DNA from: Streptomyces capillispiralis
GTDB taxonomy: Bacteria > Actinomycetota > Actinomycetes > Streptomycetales > Streptomycetaceae
Assembly (NCBI RefSeq): GCF_007829875.1
Contig: NZ_VIWV01000001.1
Coordinates: forward strand, 5,240,501-5,304,500
DNA: 64,000 nucleotides
Direction: 5' to 3'
Shown here: positions 36,313-46,912 of the stretch, piece after piece
Layout of the letters: the number at the start of each line of letters is the position of its first letter
How positions within the stretch are numbered: the first letter of the stretch is position 1
Notes under the pieces: generated by a model
The model's input: the letters and a program-made list of their open reading frames with translations, nothing else
Told to the model about the DNA's origin: nothing
Database searches by the model: none
Program-made: the position numbers and the translations under genes

Positions 36313-37458
36313 ATGGCACTTCGATCACGCTCACGCACAGCGACGCCCACCAGCGGTCCGGGCCGCGGTCCCGCCTCCGACGGCCGGGCGCGCCACCGCC
36401 GGCCCACCGGATCCCGTGGCGGCCGGCCACGCGACCGGCACCGGGACCGCCGGGCGGCGGCGGAGGAACTGCGGCGTCGCGCGGAGTCACTGTTCGACGA
36501 GGGCGGGGGCGACGGGGCCGCCGGGACCGTCCGGCGGGTACCGAGCTGGGCGGTGCGCGGCGCACGCCGCATCCCACGTCCCGACTCCTCCACGACTGTG
36601 GGGCGTTCGGCGGCCCCGTCGTCCGGCCGTGGCGCGGTCACGGTGGGGGGCGACGAGGGAGCTGCGGACGTCGAGCCCCGCCGGGGAGCCGCCGCACCGC
36701 GGGCTGCGGAGGGGCGGCGCCGGGAGCGGATCGGGCTCGCGCTGCGGGAGCGTCTGCCGGTGTGGGTGCAGGCGCGGTGCGGGATGGAGCGGCGGAGCGT
36801 GATCGCGCTGTCGGTGCTGCTCGTGGTCGCCGTGGGCTTCGCCGTGCAGCACTTCTGGGCGGGACGGACCCAGCCGGTGCGGGCACCGGAGGTGGTCCGG
36901 GCGGCCGTCCCCCACGGGGAGCGGACGGAGGGGGAGAGCGGCCGGCCGCGGACGCCGGCCGGCGGGGTGGGAACCGACGGTTCGGCGGCCCCGGAGATCG
37001 TGGTCGACGTCAGCGGCAAGGTGCGCGACCCGGGGACCCATCGCCTGCCGGCGGGTTCGCGGGTCGAGGACGCGCTGCGCGCGGCCGGGGGCGTGCGCCC
37101 CGGCACCAGGACCGACACCCTCAACCGCGCCCGCTTCCTCGTCGACGGCGAGCAGGTGGTCGTCGGAGGCCCCACACCCGCCGCAGCACCAGGAGCTGCC
37201 AGCAGCGGAACGGCCTCCGGCGGCAGTGGCGGCGGCGCCGGTACGGCGGCCGGAGCCGGGCCCGCCGTGCCGGTGTCCCTCAACACCGCCACCCTGGACC
37301 AGTTGGACACCCTGCCCGGCGTCGGCCCCGTACTGGCCCAGCACATCGTCGACTACCGCACCCGGAACGGCGGTTTCCGCTCGGTGGACGAACTGCGCGA
37401 GGTCAACGGCATCGGCGACCGCCGCTTCGCGGATCTCCGCAACCTCGTACGGCCATGA
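36313..37458 (+). CDS. comEA: ComEA-like helix-hairpin-helix DNA-binding protein
   Basis: 381 residues from ATG 36313 (an in-frame GTG at 36295 is possible). The first ~155 residues are basic and disordered, then one membrane helix (~165-185, VIALSVLLVVAVGFAV), an SLBB-type domain (VVDVSGKVRDPGTHRLPAG) and a C-terminal double helix-hairpin-helix (SLNTATLDQLDTLPGVGPV ... FRSVDELREVNGIG). ComEA binds double-stranded DNA at the cell surface for uptake. The stop overlaps comEC as ATGA. The long N-terminal cytoplasmic part is unusual next to Bacillus ComEA. Confidence 0.93.
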   Translation: MALRSRSRTATPTSGPGRGPASDGRARHRRPTGSRGGRPRDRHRDRRAAAEELRRRAESLFDEGGGDGAAGTVRRVPSWAVRGARRIPRPDSSTTVGRSAAPSSGRGAVTVGGDEGAADVEPRRGAAAPRAAEGRRRERIGLALRERLPVWVQARCGMERRSVIALSVLLVVAVGFAVQHFWAGRTQPVRAPEVVRAAVPHGERTEGESGRPRTPAGGVGTDGSAAPEIVVDVSGKVRDPGTHRLPAGSRVEDALRAAGGVRPGTRTDTLNRARFLVDGEQVVVGGPTPAAAPGAASSGTASGGSGGGAGTAAGAGPAVPVSLNTATLDQLDTLPGVGPVLAQHIVDYRTRNGGFRSVDELREVNGIGDRRFADLRNLVRP

Positions 37459-40136
37459 GGACCGGGACCACGGACACAGCGGCCCCTTCGCGCGCGGAGC
37501 CGCGGCCGATGCCGTCGCACACCGAGCCGCAGTCGGCGTCACCGCCCCTGGAGCCCACCGTCCGGCGCCGGGTCCACGCCGCCTCCGGGAAGCGGCTCGG
37601 GGCGGCGCACCCGAGGCAGGAGGGCCCGACGGACCTCCGGCTGGTTCCGCCCGCGCTGGCCGCCTGGGCCACGGCGGCAGTGATGCTGCACGCCCCGCCC
37701 GGATGGGTGGCGGGCGCCGTGCTCGGCTCCCTGACGACGGCCGGAGTCCTCCTGCTGGCGCGGAGCCGGCTGACCGAGCGGGGACGGGCCGCCGCCCACG
37801 CCGGTGCCGCCGTGCTGTTCTGCGTCGCCGCGGCCGCCGGATCGGCGGGGCTGCACGGCTCGGACCTGCGGCGGGACGCCGTGACCGGGCCGGCCCGGGA
37901 GTACGCCGGGGTCACCGCGGAAGTCGAGATCACCGCCGATCCCCGGCTCACCAGGCCCAGGGCCGGCGGACCCCACATGGCTCCACCGTCCGTCCTGATC
38001 GAGGCCGATGTGCGACGCGTGGCGAGGACCGGCGGCACGGAGGTGGAGACCAGGGCACCCGTCCTGCTGATCGTCGACACGGGCCCGTCCGGGCGCACCA
38101 CGCGCGGCGGCGCGGCCGCCCCCTGGCTCGCCCTGCTCCCTTCCACCCGTCTGCGCGTCGAGGCGCGGCTCGCGCCGGCGATGGCGGGCGGTGACCGTTT
38201 CGCGGCGGTGCTGCGGGTGAAGGGCCGGGGCGGACCGGAGGTGGCCGGGGAGCCGTCGGCGCCGCAGCGGCTGGCGGGACGGCTGCGGGCCGGACTGCGG
38301 GAAGCCACCGACGGGCTGCCGGCGGACGCGCGGGCACTGCTGCCCGGGCTGGTCGTGGGCGACACCGCGAGGATCGCCCCGGACCTCGACCAGGCGTTCA
38401 GGGAGACCGACCTCACGCACACGCTCGCCGTCTCCGGCGCCAACTTCACGATCCTCCTCGCCCTGCTCCTCGGCCCGCCCGGCCTCGCGCAGCACGTCGA
38501 GCGCCGGGGACTCGCCCCACGCCTCGGCATCTCCCTGCGGTCCACGGCCGTGCTGGGCGCGGCGCTGTCCCTCGCCTTCGTCGTCGTGTGCCGGCCGGAT
38601 CCCAGCGTGCTGCGGGCCGCCGCCTGCGGCTGCGTCGCCCTGCTCGCCCTCGCCACCGGCCGCCGCAGATCCCTGATCCCCGCGCTGGCGACGGCCGTCC
38701 TGCTCCTGGTGCTGTACGACCCGTGGCTGGCCCGCAGTTACGGCTTCCTGCTCTCCGTGCTGGCCACCGGCGCGCTGCTCACACTCGCTCCGCGCTGGAG
38801 CACGGGGCTGCGGCGGCGCGGGGTCCCGCCTCGTCTCGCCGAGGCGCTGGCCGCGGCGGGCGCCGCGCAGGCGCTGTGCGCGCCGGTGGTCGCCGTGCTC
38901 GCGGCGCGGGTGAGCCTGGTGGCGATCCCGTGCAACCTGCTCGCGGAGTTCGCCCTCGCGCCGGCCACGGTGCTGGGCTTCCTGGCCCTGGCGACGGCGC
39001 CGGTGGCGATGCCGGCGGCGAAGGCACTGGCCTGGTGCGCGGGCTGGCCCACGGAGTGGATCGCGTGGGTGGCCAGGACGGGGGCGGCGCTGCCCGGCGC
39101 GGGAGTGGACTGGCCCGGCGGCTGGGCCGGAGCGGCGGCACTCGGTGCCGTCACCCTGGGCGCGCTCCTCGTGGGGCGGCGGCTGCTCGGACACCCGTGG
39201 TGGTGCGGCGTCTGCGCCCTCGTGCTGGTGCTCGTCGTGCTGCGGCCACCGCCGCTGGCCCGGGTGATCACGGGCTGGCCGCCGCCGGGCTGGCGGCTGG
39301 TGCTGTGCGACGTGGGGCAGGGCGACGCGATGGTGCTGGCGGCGGGCGACGACGCCGGCGTGGTCGTGGACGCGGGACCCGACCCGGTCCTGGTGGACCG
39401 CTGCCTGCGCTCGCTGGGCATCACCAGGGTGCCCCTCGTCGTACTGACCCACTTCCACGCCGACCACGTGGCGGGCCTGCCCGGCGTACTGCGCGGACGG
39501 GCGGTGGGCGCCATCGGGACGACGGACCTCGAAGAGCCGGCCGACCAGGCCGCGTTCGTACGGCGGCTGGCGGCCGCCCGGCGGATTCCGGTGACGCACG
39601 CCGTCGCCGGTGAGGTGCGGCGCACGGGGGAGCTGTCCTGGGAGGTGGTGTGGCCTCCGCCGAGCCCTCCGCATCCGGGAGGCCCGGGAGGCCCGGTGGG
39701 CTCGGAAGGCCCGGCTGGCCCGGCAGGCCCGGGAGGGCTGGTGGGCCCGGCTGGCCCGGCGGGCCCGAACGACGCCAGCGTGGCCATGCTGGTCCGCACG
39801 GCCGGCCTGCGTCTGCTGTTGCTCGGGGACCTCGAACCCCCCTCCCAGCGCGCCTTGGCGAGATCACCGGCCGGCCGGAGACTGGCCGGTGTGGACGTCC
39901 TCAAGGTCGCCCACCACGGCTCGGCGTACCAGGATCCGGAGCTCATGCGCCGGGCCGCCCCGCGGCTGGCCTTGATCAGCACGGGGGAGGACAACCCGTA
40001 CGGCCATCCGGCCCCGGGCACGGTCGCCGCACTGCGCGCCGGGGGCGCGACGGTGCTGCGCACGGACCGGGACGGGGCGCTGGCGGTGACGGGCGGAGGG
40101 GAGGGGAGCGAAGGACTGGCGGTGACGCGGCACTGA
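37455..40136 (+). CDS. comEC: ComEC/Rec2 DNA-uptake channel with MBL domain and Gly-Pro repeat
   Basis: 893 residues; ATG overlaps the comEA stop. The N-terminus has helices and an OB-like domain (~120-280), then the Competence domain (DLTHTLAVSGANFTILLALL and following helices, ~310-570). The C-terminal metallo-beta-lactamase domain (~610-880) has VGQGDAMVL and THFHADHVAGLPG. ComEC forms the channel that moves single-stranded DNA inward; the MBL domain may cut the other strand. A collagen-like run of GGP/GPA triplets (~740-775) interrupts the MBL domain. Whether this host is naturally transformable is not known. Confidence 0.92.
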   Translation: MRTGTTDTAAPSRAEPRPMPSHTEPQSASPPLEPTVRRRVHAASGKRLGAAHPRQEGPTDLRLVPPALAAWATAAVMLHAPPGWVAGAVLGSLTTAGVLLLARSRLTERGRAAAHAGAAVLFCVAAAAGSAGLHGSDLRRDAVTGPAREYAGVTAEVEITADPRLTRPRAGGPHMAPPSVLIEADVRRVARTGGTEVETRAPVLLIVDTGPSGRTTRGGAAAPWLALLPSTRLRVEARLAPAMAGGDRFAAVLRVKGRGGPEVAGEPSAPQRLAGRLRAGLREATDGLPADARALLPGLVVGDTARIAPDLDQAFRETDLTHTLAVSGANFTILLALLLGPPGLAQHVERRGLAPRLGISLRSTAVLGAALSLAFVVVCRPDPSVLRAAACGCVALLALATGRRRSLIPALATAVLLLVLYDPWLARSYGFLLSVLATGALLTLAPRWSTGLRRRGVPPRLAEALAAAGAAQALCAPVVAVLAARVSLVAIPCNLLAEFALAPATVLGFLALATAPVAMPAAKALAWCAGWPTEWIAWVARTGAALPGAGVDWPGGWAGAAALGAVTLGALLVGRRLLGHPWWCGVCALVLVLVVLRPPPLARVITGWPPPGWRLVLCDVGQGDAMVLAAGDDAGVVVDAGPDPVLVDRCLRSLGITRVPLVVLTHFHADHVAGLPGVLRGRAVGAIGTTDLEEPADQAAFVRRLAAARRIPVTHAVAGEVRRTGELSWEVVWPPPSPPHPGGPGGPVGSEGPAGPAGPGGLVGPAGPAGPNDASVAMLVRTAGLRLLLLGDLEPPSQRALARSPAGRRLAGVDVLKVAHHGSAYQDPELMRRAAPRLALISTGEDNPYGHPAPGTVAALRAGGATVLRTDRDGALAVTGGGEGSEGLAVTRH

Positions 40137-40226
40137 GAGCCCGACCGGCGGGACCGGTGGAACCGGCGTGACGGAGGGCGTGACCGGCCTGACCGGCGGC
40201 CGACCCCGGTGCCGGACAATGGCCGG

Positions 40227-40472
40227 GTGAGTGATGTGCGACATGTGCTGGTGCTGCCCGACCGTGATGCCGCGGAGGAGGTGGCCGAGGCCCTCGGGGA
40301 GCGGTTCGGCGTGGACGAGGAGCCGCGGCTGGTGCGGGACGCCCTGGCGGGGGAGGACGACGCGGAGGACGCGCAGTGGCTCGTCGTCCTGCGGGACGAG
40401 CCGGGGAGGCTCGACCCCGAGGAGCTGAACGAGTTCGTGGCCGGGTGGGACGGCTGGCGCGAGGAGCCCTAG
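40227..40472 (+). CDS. Small acidic protein (81 aa), unknown function
   Basis: GTG 40227 lies six bases after GACAAT, so it may be leaderless. The sequence (VSDVRHVLVLPDRDAAEEVAEALGERFG ... WLVVLRDEPG) suggests a small ferredoxin-like alpha/beta fold. Very acidic (many Asp/Glu), no Cys, no membrane helix. The stop codon is followed at once by GC-rich 36-bp repeats. It sits between comEC and holA. Function unknown. Confidence 0.7.
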   Translation: MSDVRHVLVLPDRDAAEEVAEALGERFGVDEEPRLVRDALAGEDDAEDAQWLVVLRDEPGRLDPEELNEFVAGWDGWREEP

Positions 40473-40473
40473 T

Positions 40474-40590
40474 CTCACGGGCCCCGGGCCCCCGGCTTCC
40501 GGGCCCCGGCTCACGGGCCCCGGGCCCCCGGCTTCCGGGCCCCCGGCTCACGGGCCCCGGCTCATGGACTCCGGGCTCACGGGGCCCGGC
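40474..40590. repeat. 36/37-bp GC-rich tandem repeat
   Basis: Two near-identical units (40474-40509 and 40510-40546, differing by one C) each beginning CTCACGGGCCCCGGG, followed by partial copies to about 40590. The tract fills most of the gap between the small acidic gene and holA. Confidence 0.85.
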
Positions 40591-40644
40591 GAAGCGGTCG
40601 CGGGCCCGGCGGTGTTGTCGGTGGCGCGTGGGATGCTTGTCGCG

Positions 40645-41622
40645 ATGGCCAGGAAATCCGCATCCGACGACCCCCTCGCCCCGGTGACGCTCGCCGTGGG
40701 CCAGGAGGACCTGCTGCTCGACCGCGCCGTGCGGGAGGTGGTGGCCGCCGCGAGGGCCGCCGACGCCGACACGGACGTCCGTGACCTGACACCGGACCAG
40801 CTCCAGCCCGGCACCCTCGCCGAGCTGACCAGCCCGTCGCTCTTCGCGGAGCGCAAGGTCGTCGTCGTACGCGATGCGCAGGACCTGTCGGCCGACACCG
40901 TCAAGGACGTGAAGGCGTATCTCACGGCGCCCGCCGAGGAGATCACCCTCGTGCTGCTGCACGCGGGCGGTGTCAGGGGCAAGGGGCTGCTCGACGCGGC
41001 GCGCAAGGCGGGGGCGCGGGAGGTGTCGTGCCCGAAGATGACGAAGGCCACGGACCGGCTGTCCTTCGTGCGGGGCGAGTTCCGCACGGCGGGGAGGTCG
41101 GCCACACCGGACGCGTGCCAGGCGCTCGTGGACGCCCTGGGCAGTGATCTGCGGGAGCTGGCCTCGGCCGTGTCCCAGCTCGTCGCCGACATCGAGGGGA
41201 CGATCGACGCGGCGGTCGTCGGGCGGTACTACTCCGGGCGGTCGGAGGCCTCGAACTTCACCCTCGCGGACCGGGCGGTGGAGGGGAAGCTCGTGGAGGC
41301 CCTGGAGGCGCTGCGGTGGTCGCTCGCCACCGGGGAGCCGCCGGTGAGGATCGTCAGCGCGCTGGCGCAGGGCGTACGGGCCATCGGCAAGCTGCAGTCG
41401 GCGCCGGGCGCCCGTCCCGCCGATCTCGGCATGCCGCCGTGGAAGATCAACCAGGTGCGGCAGCAGATGCGCGGCTGGACCCCGGACGGCGTGGCCGTCG
41501 CGCTGCGCGCGGTCGCCGAGGCGGACGCGGGGGTGAAGGGCGGCGGGGACGACCCGGAGTACGCCCTGGAGAAGGCGGTGGTCGCGATCGCCCGGGCCGC
41601 CCGCTCGCGCGGCCGGGGCTGA
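40645..41622 (+). CDS. holA: DNA polymerase III delta subunit
   Basis: 325 residues from ATG 40645 (MARKSASDDPLAPVTLAVG), the usual length; ATG 40633 and GTG 40621 are in frame. Features of the HolA family: VGQEDLLLDRAVREVV, LTSPSLFAERKVVVVRDAQDL, and a C-terminal helical domain with FTLADRAVEGKLVEALEALRWSL. It is the clamp-loader subunit that opens the beta ring. The gene is followed by a 15-bp minisatellite. Confidence 0.93.
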   Translation: MARKSASDDPLAPVTLAVGQEDLLLDRAVREVVAAARAADADTDVRDLTPDQLQPGTLAELTSPSLFAERKVVVVRDAQDLSADTVKDVKAYLTAPAEEITLVLLHAGGVRGKGLLDAARKAGAREVSCPKMTKATDRLSFVRGEFRTAGRSATPDACQALVDALGSDLRELASAVSQLVADIEGTIDAAVVGRYYSGRSEASNFTLADRAVEGKLVEALEALRWSLATGEPPVRIVSALAQGVRAIGKLQSAPGARPADLGMPPWKINQVRQQMRGWTPDGVAVALRAVAEADAGVKGGGDDPEYALEKAVVAIARAARSRGRG

Positions 41623-41631
41623 CAGCCGCCG

Positions 41632-41826
41632 CCCCACGGACCGCCGCCCCCCACGGACCGCCGCCCCACGGACCGCCGCCCCACGGACCGCCGCCCCACG
41701 GACCGCCGACGCCCCACGGACCGCCGCCCCACGGACCGCCGCCCCACGGACCGCCGACGCCCCACGGACCGCCGCCCCACGGACCGCCGCCCCCCCACGG
41801 ACCGCCGCCCCACGGACCGACGCCGC
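41632..41826. repeat. Minisatellite, 15-bp unit (CCGCCCCACGGACCG type)
   Basis: About 13 copies of a CGCCGCCCCACGGAC unit. Most copies are 15 bp and several are 18 bp (extra CCC or GAC), so lengths differ by multiples of three. It begins about 10 bp after the holA stop. Confidence 0.9.
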
Positions 41827-41922
41827 CCGACGGACCGCGCTGGCCAGACCGGGAGAACCGGGAGGACCGGGAGGACCGGGAGGACCGGGGGCCGGGAGGA
41901 CCGGGAGGACCGGGAACGCCGG

Positions 41923-41967
41923 AAGGCCCCGGTTGCCCGTCCTGGGGAAGGACGGCACCGGGGCCTT
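41923..41967. terminator. Convergent terminator for holA and rpsT
   Basis: AAGGCCCCGGT (41923-41933) pairs perfectly with ACCGGGGCCTT (41957-41967); the loop contains further pairing (GTCC/GGAC). It lies between the convergent holA (+) and rpsT (-) genes and can act both ways. Confidence 0.65.
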
Positions 41968-42094
41968 CGACTGAAGCGTGTGAGCCCGTACCCGCGTGGC
42001 GAACGCAGGCCGCGTACGAGCTCGGGGTGCCGGCCGGGGGCGGATGAGAGAGGGCCCGCCCGGAGTCCCGCCGACGGTCAGATCAAAGGGTTGT

Positions 42095-42361
42095 TCAGCC
42101 CTTGACGGCCGCGACCTTCTGAGCCAGCGCCGACTTCTTGTTGGCGGCCTGGTTCTTGTGGATGACGCCCTTGGAGACGGCCTTGTCGAGCAGACGAGCG
42201 GCGGAGCGCTGGTACTCGGTGGCCTTCTCGGTGTCACCCGCGGCGGCGGCCTCGCGGGCCTTGCGGATCGCGGTCTTCAGAGAGGACTTGACGGCCTTGT
42301 TGCGCAGCCGGGCCTTCTCGTTGGTCTTGTTCCGCTTGATCTGGGACTTGATGTTCGCCAC
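42095..42361 (-). CDS. rpsT: 30S ribosomal protein S20
   Basis: 88 residues starting at GTG (VANIKSQIKRNKTNEKARLRN), the standard S20 N-terminus; GAGG lies upstream on the minus strand. A basic three-helix bundle binding 16S rRNA, ending KKSALAQKVAAVKG. It is divergent from lepA, a pairing common in bacteria, with 254 bp between the starts. Confidence 0.97.
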   Translation of the reverse strand: MANIKSQIKRNKTNEKARLRNKAVKSSLKTAIRKAREAAAAGDTEKATEYQRSAARLLDKAVSKGVIHKNQAANKKSALAQKVAAVKG

Positions 42362-42615
42362 GAATGAGCCTCTACAGGTTCTGGCACGAGGGCCGCTCGG
42401 ATTCCGCGCGGATCCCGCACCGGGTGATTTCTTGGGGTGTGCCTCGCGCTGAGAGGGCATGAGACACAGCCCCCACACTACCAGCGGCCCATTCGGTGGC
42501 CCAAACCCGTTCCGGGTCGCCACCCGTGGGACCATGGAGGCTACGTATCGATCCGACCCGAGACCGCAGACGCACAAGCACACGTATGCGGACGCCTCAA
42601 GAATCAGGACCCTGC

Positions 42616-44484
42616 GTGCCCGCGATCCCCAGCCATGTGCCCGAGCCGAGCCGTACCGACCCGGCGCTGATCCGCAATTTCTGCATCATCGCGCACATCG
42701 ACCACGGCAAGTCCACGCTCGCCGACCGGATGCTCCAGCTGACCGGAGTGGTCGAGCAGCGGCAGATGCGCGCTCAGTACCTCGACCGCATGGACATCGA
42801 GCGCGAGCGCGGCATCACGATCAAGTCCCAGGCGGTGCGGTTGCCGTGGGCCCCGACCCACGACAAGAGCGACACGCACATCCTCAACATGATCGACACC
42901 CCGGGGCACGTCGACTTCACCTACGAGGTCTCCCGCTCGCTCGCCGCCTGCGAGGGCACGATCCTGCTGGTCGACGCCGCCCAGGGCATCGAGGCCCAGA
43001 CCCTCGCCAACCTCTACCTGGCGATGGAGAACGACCTCACGATCATCCCGGTGCTCAACAAGATCGACCTGCCGGCCGCGCAGCCGGAGAAGTTCGCCGA
43101 GGAGCTGGCGAACCTGGTCGGCTGCGACCCCGACGACGTCCTCAAGGTGTCCGCGAAGACCGGTCTGGGCGTCGAGGCGCTGCTGGACAAGGTGGTCGCC
43201 GAGATCCCCGCCCCGGTCGGCGTCAAGGACGCCCCCGCCCGCGCGATGATCTTCGACTCGGTCTACGACTCCTACCGCGGTGTCGTGACGTACGTCCGTG
43301 TCATCGACGGCCAGCTCAACAAGCGCGAGCGGATCCGGATGATGTCCACCGGCGCGACCCACGAGCTGCTGGAGATCGGCACCAACTCCCCGGAGATGCT
43401 GCCCGCCGACGGCCTCGGCGTCGGCGAGGTGGGCTACCTGATCACCGGTGTGAAGGACGTCCGCCAGTCGAAGGTCGGTGACACCGTCACCAGCCAGCAC
43501 AAGGGTGCCCAGGAGGCGCTCGGCGGCTACAAGGACCCCAAGCCCATGGTGTTCTCCGGCCTCTACCCGCTGGACGGCTCGGACTACCCGGAGCTGCGCG
43601 AGGCCCTCGACAAGCTCCAGCTCAACGACGCCGCCCTGGTCTACGAACCGGAGACCTCCGCCGCCCTCGGCTTCGGCTTCCGCGTCGGCTTCCTCGGCCT
43701 GCTGCACCTGGACGTGATCCGCGAGCGGCTGGAGCGCGAGTTCGGCCTCGACCTGATCGCGACCGCGCCGAACGTGGTCTACCGCGTGGTCATGGAGGAC
43801 GGCAGCGAGCACATCGTCACCAACCCGAGCGAGTTCCCCGAGGGGAAGATCGGCGAGGTGTACGAGCCGGTCGTGCGCGCCACCATCCTGGCGCCCAGCG
43901 AGTTCATCGGCTCGATCATGGAGCTGTGCCAGACCCGGCGCGGTGTGCTGCTCGGCATGGACTACCTCTCCGAGGACCGGGTCGAGATCCGCTACACCCT
44001 GCCGCTCGCCGAGATCGTCTTCGACTTCTTCGACCAGCTGAAGTCCAAGACCCGCGGCTACGCCTCCCTCGACTACGAGCCCACCGGCGAGCAGACCTCC
44101 AGCCTGGTCAAGGTGGACATCCTGCTGCACGGCGACAAGGTGGACGCGTTCTCCGCGATCACCCACAAGGACGCGGCGTACGCGTACGGGGTGCGGCTCG
44201 TCGCCAAGCTGCGCGAACTCATCCCGCGCCAGGCCTTCGAGGTGCCCATCCAGGCCGCCATCGGCTCGCGGGTCATCGCCCGCGAGACCATCCGCGCCAT
44301 CCGCAAGGACGTCCTCGCCAAGTGCTACGGCGGTGACATCTCCCGCAAGCGGAAGCTGCTGGAGAAGCAGAAGGAAGGCAAGAAGCGGATGAAGATGGTG
44401 GGTTCCGTGGAAGTTCCGCAGGAGGCCTTCATCGCGGTCCTGTCCAGCGATGACAGCGCGGGATCGGGCAAGAGCAAGAAGTAG
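42616..44484 (+). CDS. lepA: Elongation factor 4 (LepA) GTPase
   Basis: 622 residues from GTG 42616, with CAGGA 6 bp upstream. G1 is AHIDHGKSTLADRML, then RGITIKSQ, DTPGHVDF and NKIDLP. LepA-specific C-terminal domain: GYASLDYEPTGEQ, QAAIGSRVIARETIRA, KCYGGDISRKRKLLEKQKEG. LepA acts on ribosomes, in back-translocation and initiation. The last ~15 residues are Ser/Gly/Lys-rich. Confidence 0.97.
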   Translation: MPAIPSHVPEPSRTDPALIRNFCIIAHIDHGKSTLADRMLQLTGVVEQRQMRAQYLDRMDIERERGITIKSQAVRLPWAPTHDKSDTHILNMIDTPGHVDFTYEVSRSLAACEGTILLVDAAQGIEAQTLANLYLAMENDLTIIPVLNKIDLPAAQPEKFAEELANLVGCDPDDVLKVSAKTGLGVEALLDKVVAEIPAPVGVKDAPARAMIFDSVYDSYRGVVTYVRVIDGQLNKRERIRMMSTGATHELLEIGTNSPEMLPADGLGVGEVGYLITGVKDVRQSKVGDTVTSQHKGAQEALGGYKDPKPMVFSGLYPLDGSDYPELREALDKLQLNDAALVYEPETSAALGFGFRVGFLGLLHLDVIRERLEREFGLDLIATAPNVVYRVVMEDGSEHIVTNPSEFPEGKIGEVYEPVVRATILAPSEFIGSIMELCQTRRGVLLGMDYLSEDRVEIRYTLPLAEIVFDFFDQLKSKTRGYASLDYEPTGEQTSSLVKVDILLHGDKVDAFSAITHKDAAYAYGVRLVAKLRELIPRQAFEVPIQAAIGSRVIARETIRAIRKDVLAKCYGGDISRKRKLLEKQKEGKKRMKMVGSVEVPQEAFIAVLSSDDSAGSGKSKK

Positions 44485-44651
44485 CCGGGGTTACTGCGGG
44501 TCACTCCGCGAACCGGGCGGAACAGGGGCCCGTCGCACGCGCGTGCGGCGGGCCCCCGCGCGTACACGGGGTAGCTGTCTGTACGAAGTGACAGGCCGTG
44601 GCCCCTTACGCGGTGGCCGATCGACCCTTACTCTGTCCGTGCTCGATAGTT

Positions 44652-44661
44652 ACTCGCGAGT
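44652..44661. promoter_or_regulatory. Palindromic operator candidate upstream of the acyl-CoA ligase gene
   Basis: ACTCGCGAGT is a perfect 10-bp palindrome within TTACTCGCGAGTTA, one mismatch from a 14-bp palindrome. It lies 69 bp before the GTG of the ligase gene in a locally AT-rich stretch. TetR-type fatty-acid regulators bind palindromes of this kind; the regulator is not identified. Confidence 0.4.
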
Positions 44662-44729
44662 TAAACAACGACGCGAGGGAAACCCAGCCGCACTGAGCCA
44701 GCCGCACCGTCGCGGGCCCGGAGGATGTC

Positions 44730-46604
<1,875 letters not shown>

Positions 46605-46652
46605 CCGAGCGGGGCGGGTGGTCTCCCGCCCCGCTCGGGGCCGGCAGCGTGC

Positions 46653-46704
46653 GGGCACGGTGACGGGGCCCGTCGCGTCGGCGACGGGCCCCGTCACCGT
46701 GCCC
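46653..46704. terminator. Perfect 24-bp inverted-repeat terminator between convergent genes
   Basis: Arms 46653-46676 and 46681-46704 are exact complements (GGGCACGGTGACGGGG start) with a GTCG loop. It separates fadD (+) and the small minus-strand gene ending at 46706. Confidence 0.85.
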
Positions 46705-46705
46705 G

Positions 46706-46912
46706 TCAGTCGGGGAGGTGTTCCAGGCAGGGCCCGTCGGCTCCGTTCGGCAGGCTCGCCCGGTACGTCGCCTCGTCCGTCTCCTCGTAGCCCAGCGCCC
46801 GGTAGGCGCCGGCGTCGCGCAGGTTGTAGACGGCCTGGACGCCCTCGCCCTGTCTGGTGAAGTAGCGTGCGCGGGGCCCGGGGGCCGGTCCGGTGCCGGT
46901 TTCGCCGCTCAT
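46706..46912 (-). CDS. Small hypothetical protein (68 aa)
   Basis: Starts MSGETGTGPAPGPRARYFTR and continues GEGVQAVYNLRDAGAYRALGYEETDEATYRASL. ATG 46912 has AGGAGG 6 bp upstream, a strong site. One Cys near the C-terminus (GPCLEHLPD). No membrane helix or known motif. It may be a small regulatory or hydrolase-associated protein; nothing more can be said. The upstream minus-strand stretch 46913-47153 looks like coding sequence with a disturbed frame. Confidence 0.65.
   Translation of the reverse strand: MSGETGTGPAPGPRARYFTRQGEGVQAVYNLRDAGAYRALGYEETDEATYRASLPNGADGPCLEHLPD

Larger units (their letters stand above)
41623..42094. other. Repeat-rich intergenic region between holA and rpsT
   Basis: 472 bp without a credible gene. 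From left to right it holds a ~15-bp minisatellite (41632-41826), a 9-bp repeat GGGAGGACC (about 41849-41912), and a large inverted repeat (41923-41967). An in-frame extension across the repeats would read Pro-His-Gly-Pro repeats; it lacks a ribosome-binding site of its own and is not annotated as a gene. Confidence 0.7.

Noticed and set aside
36252..37454. N-terminal extension of ComEC by 400 residues
   Set aside because: It overlaps comEA in another frame; the coupled ATG at 37455 is the real start.
41632..41826. CRISPR array
   Set aside because: Units are contiguous 15-18-bp repeats without unique spacers and no cas genes are nearby.
41316..42047. Open frame reading Pro-His-Gly-Pro repeats
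   Set aside because: Starts inside holA in another frame, has no own ribosome-binding site, and is made mainly of the minisatellite.
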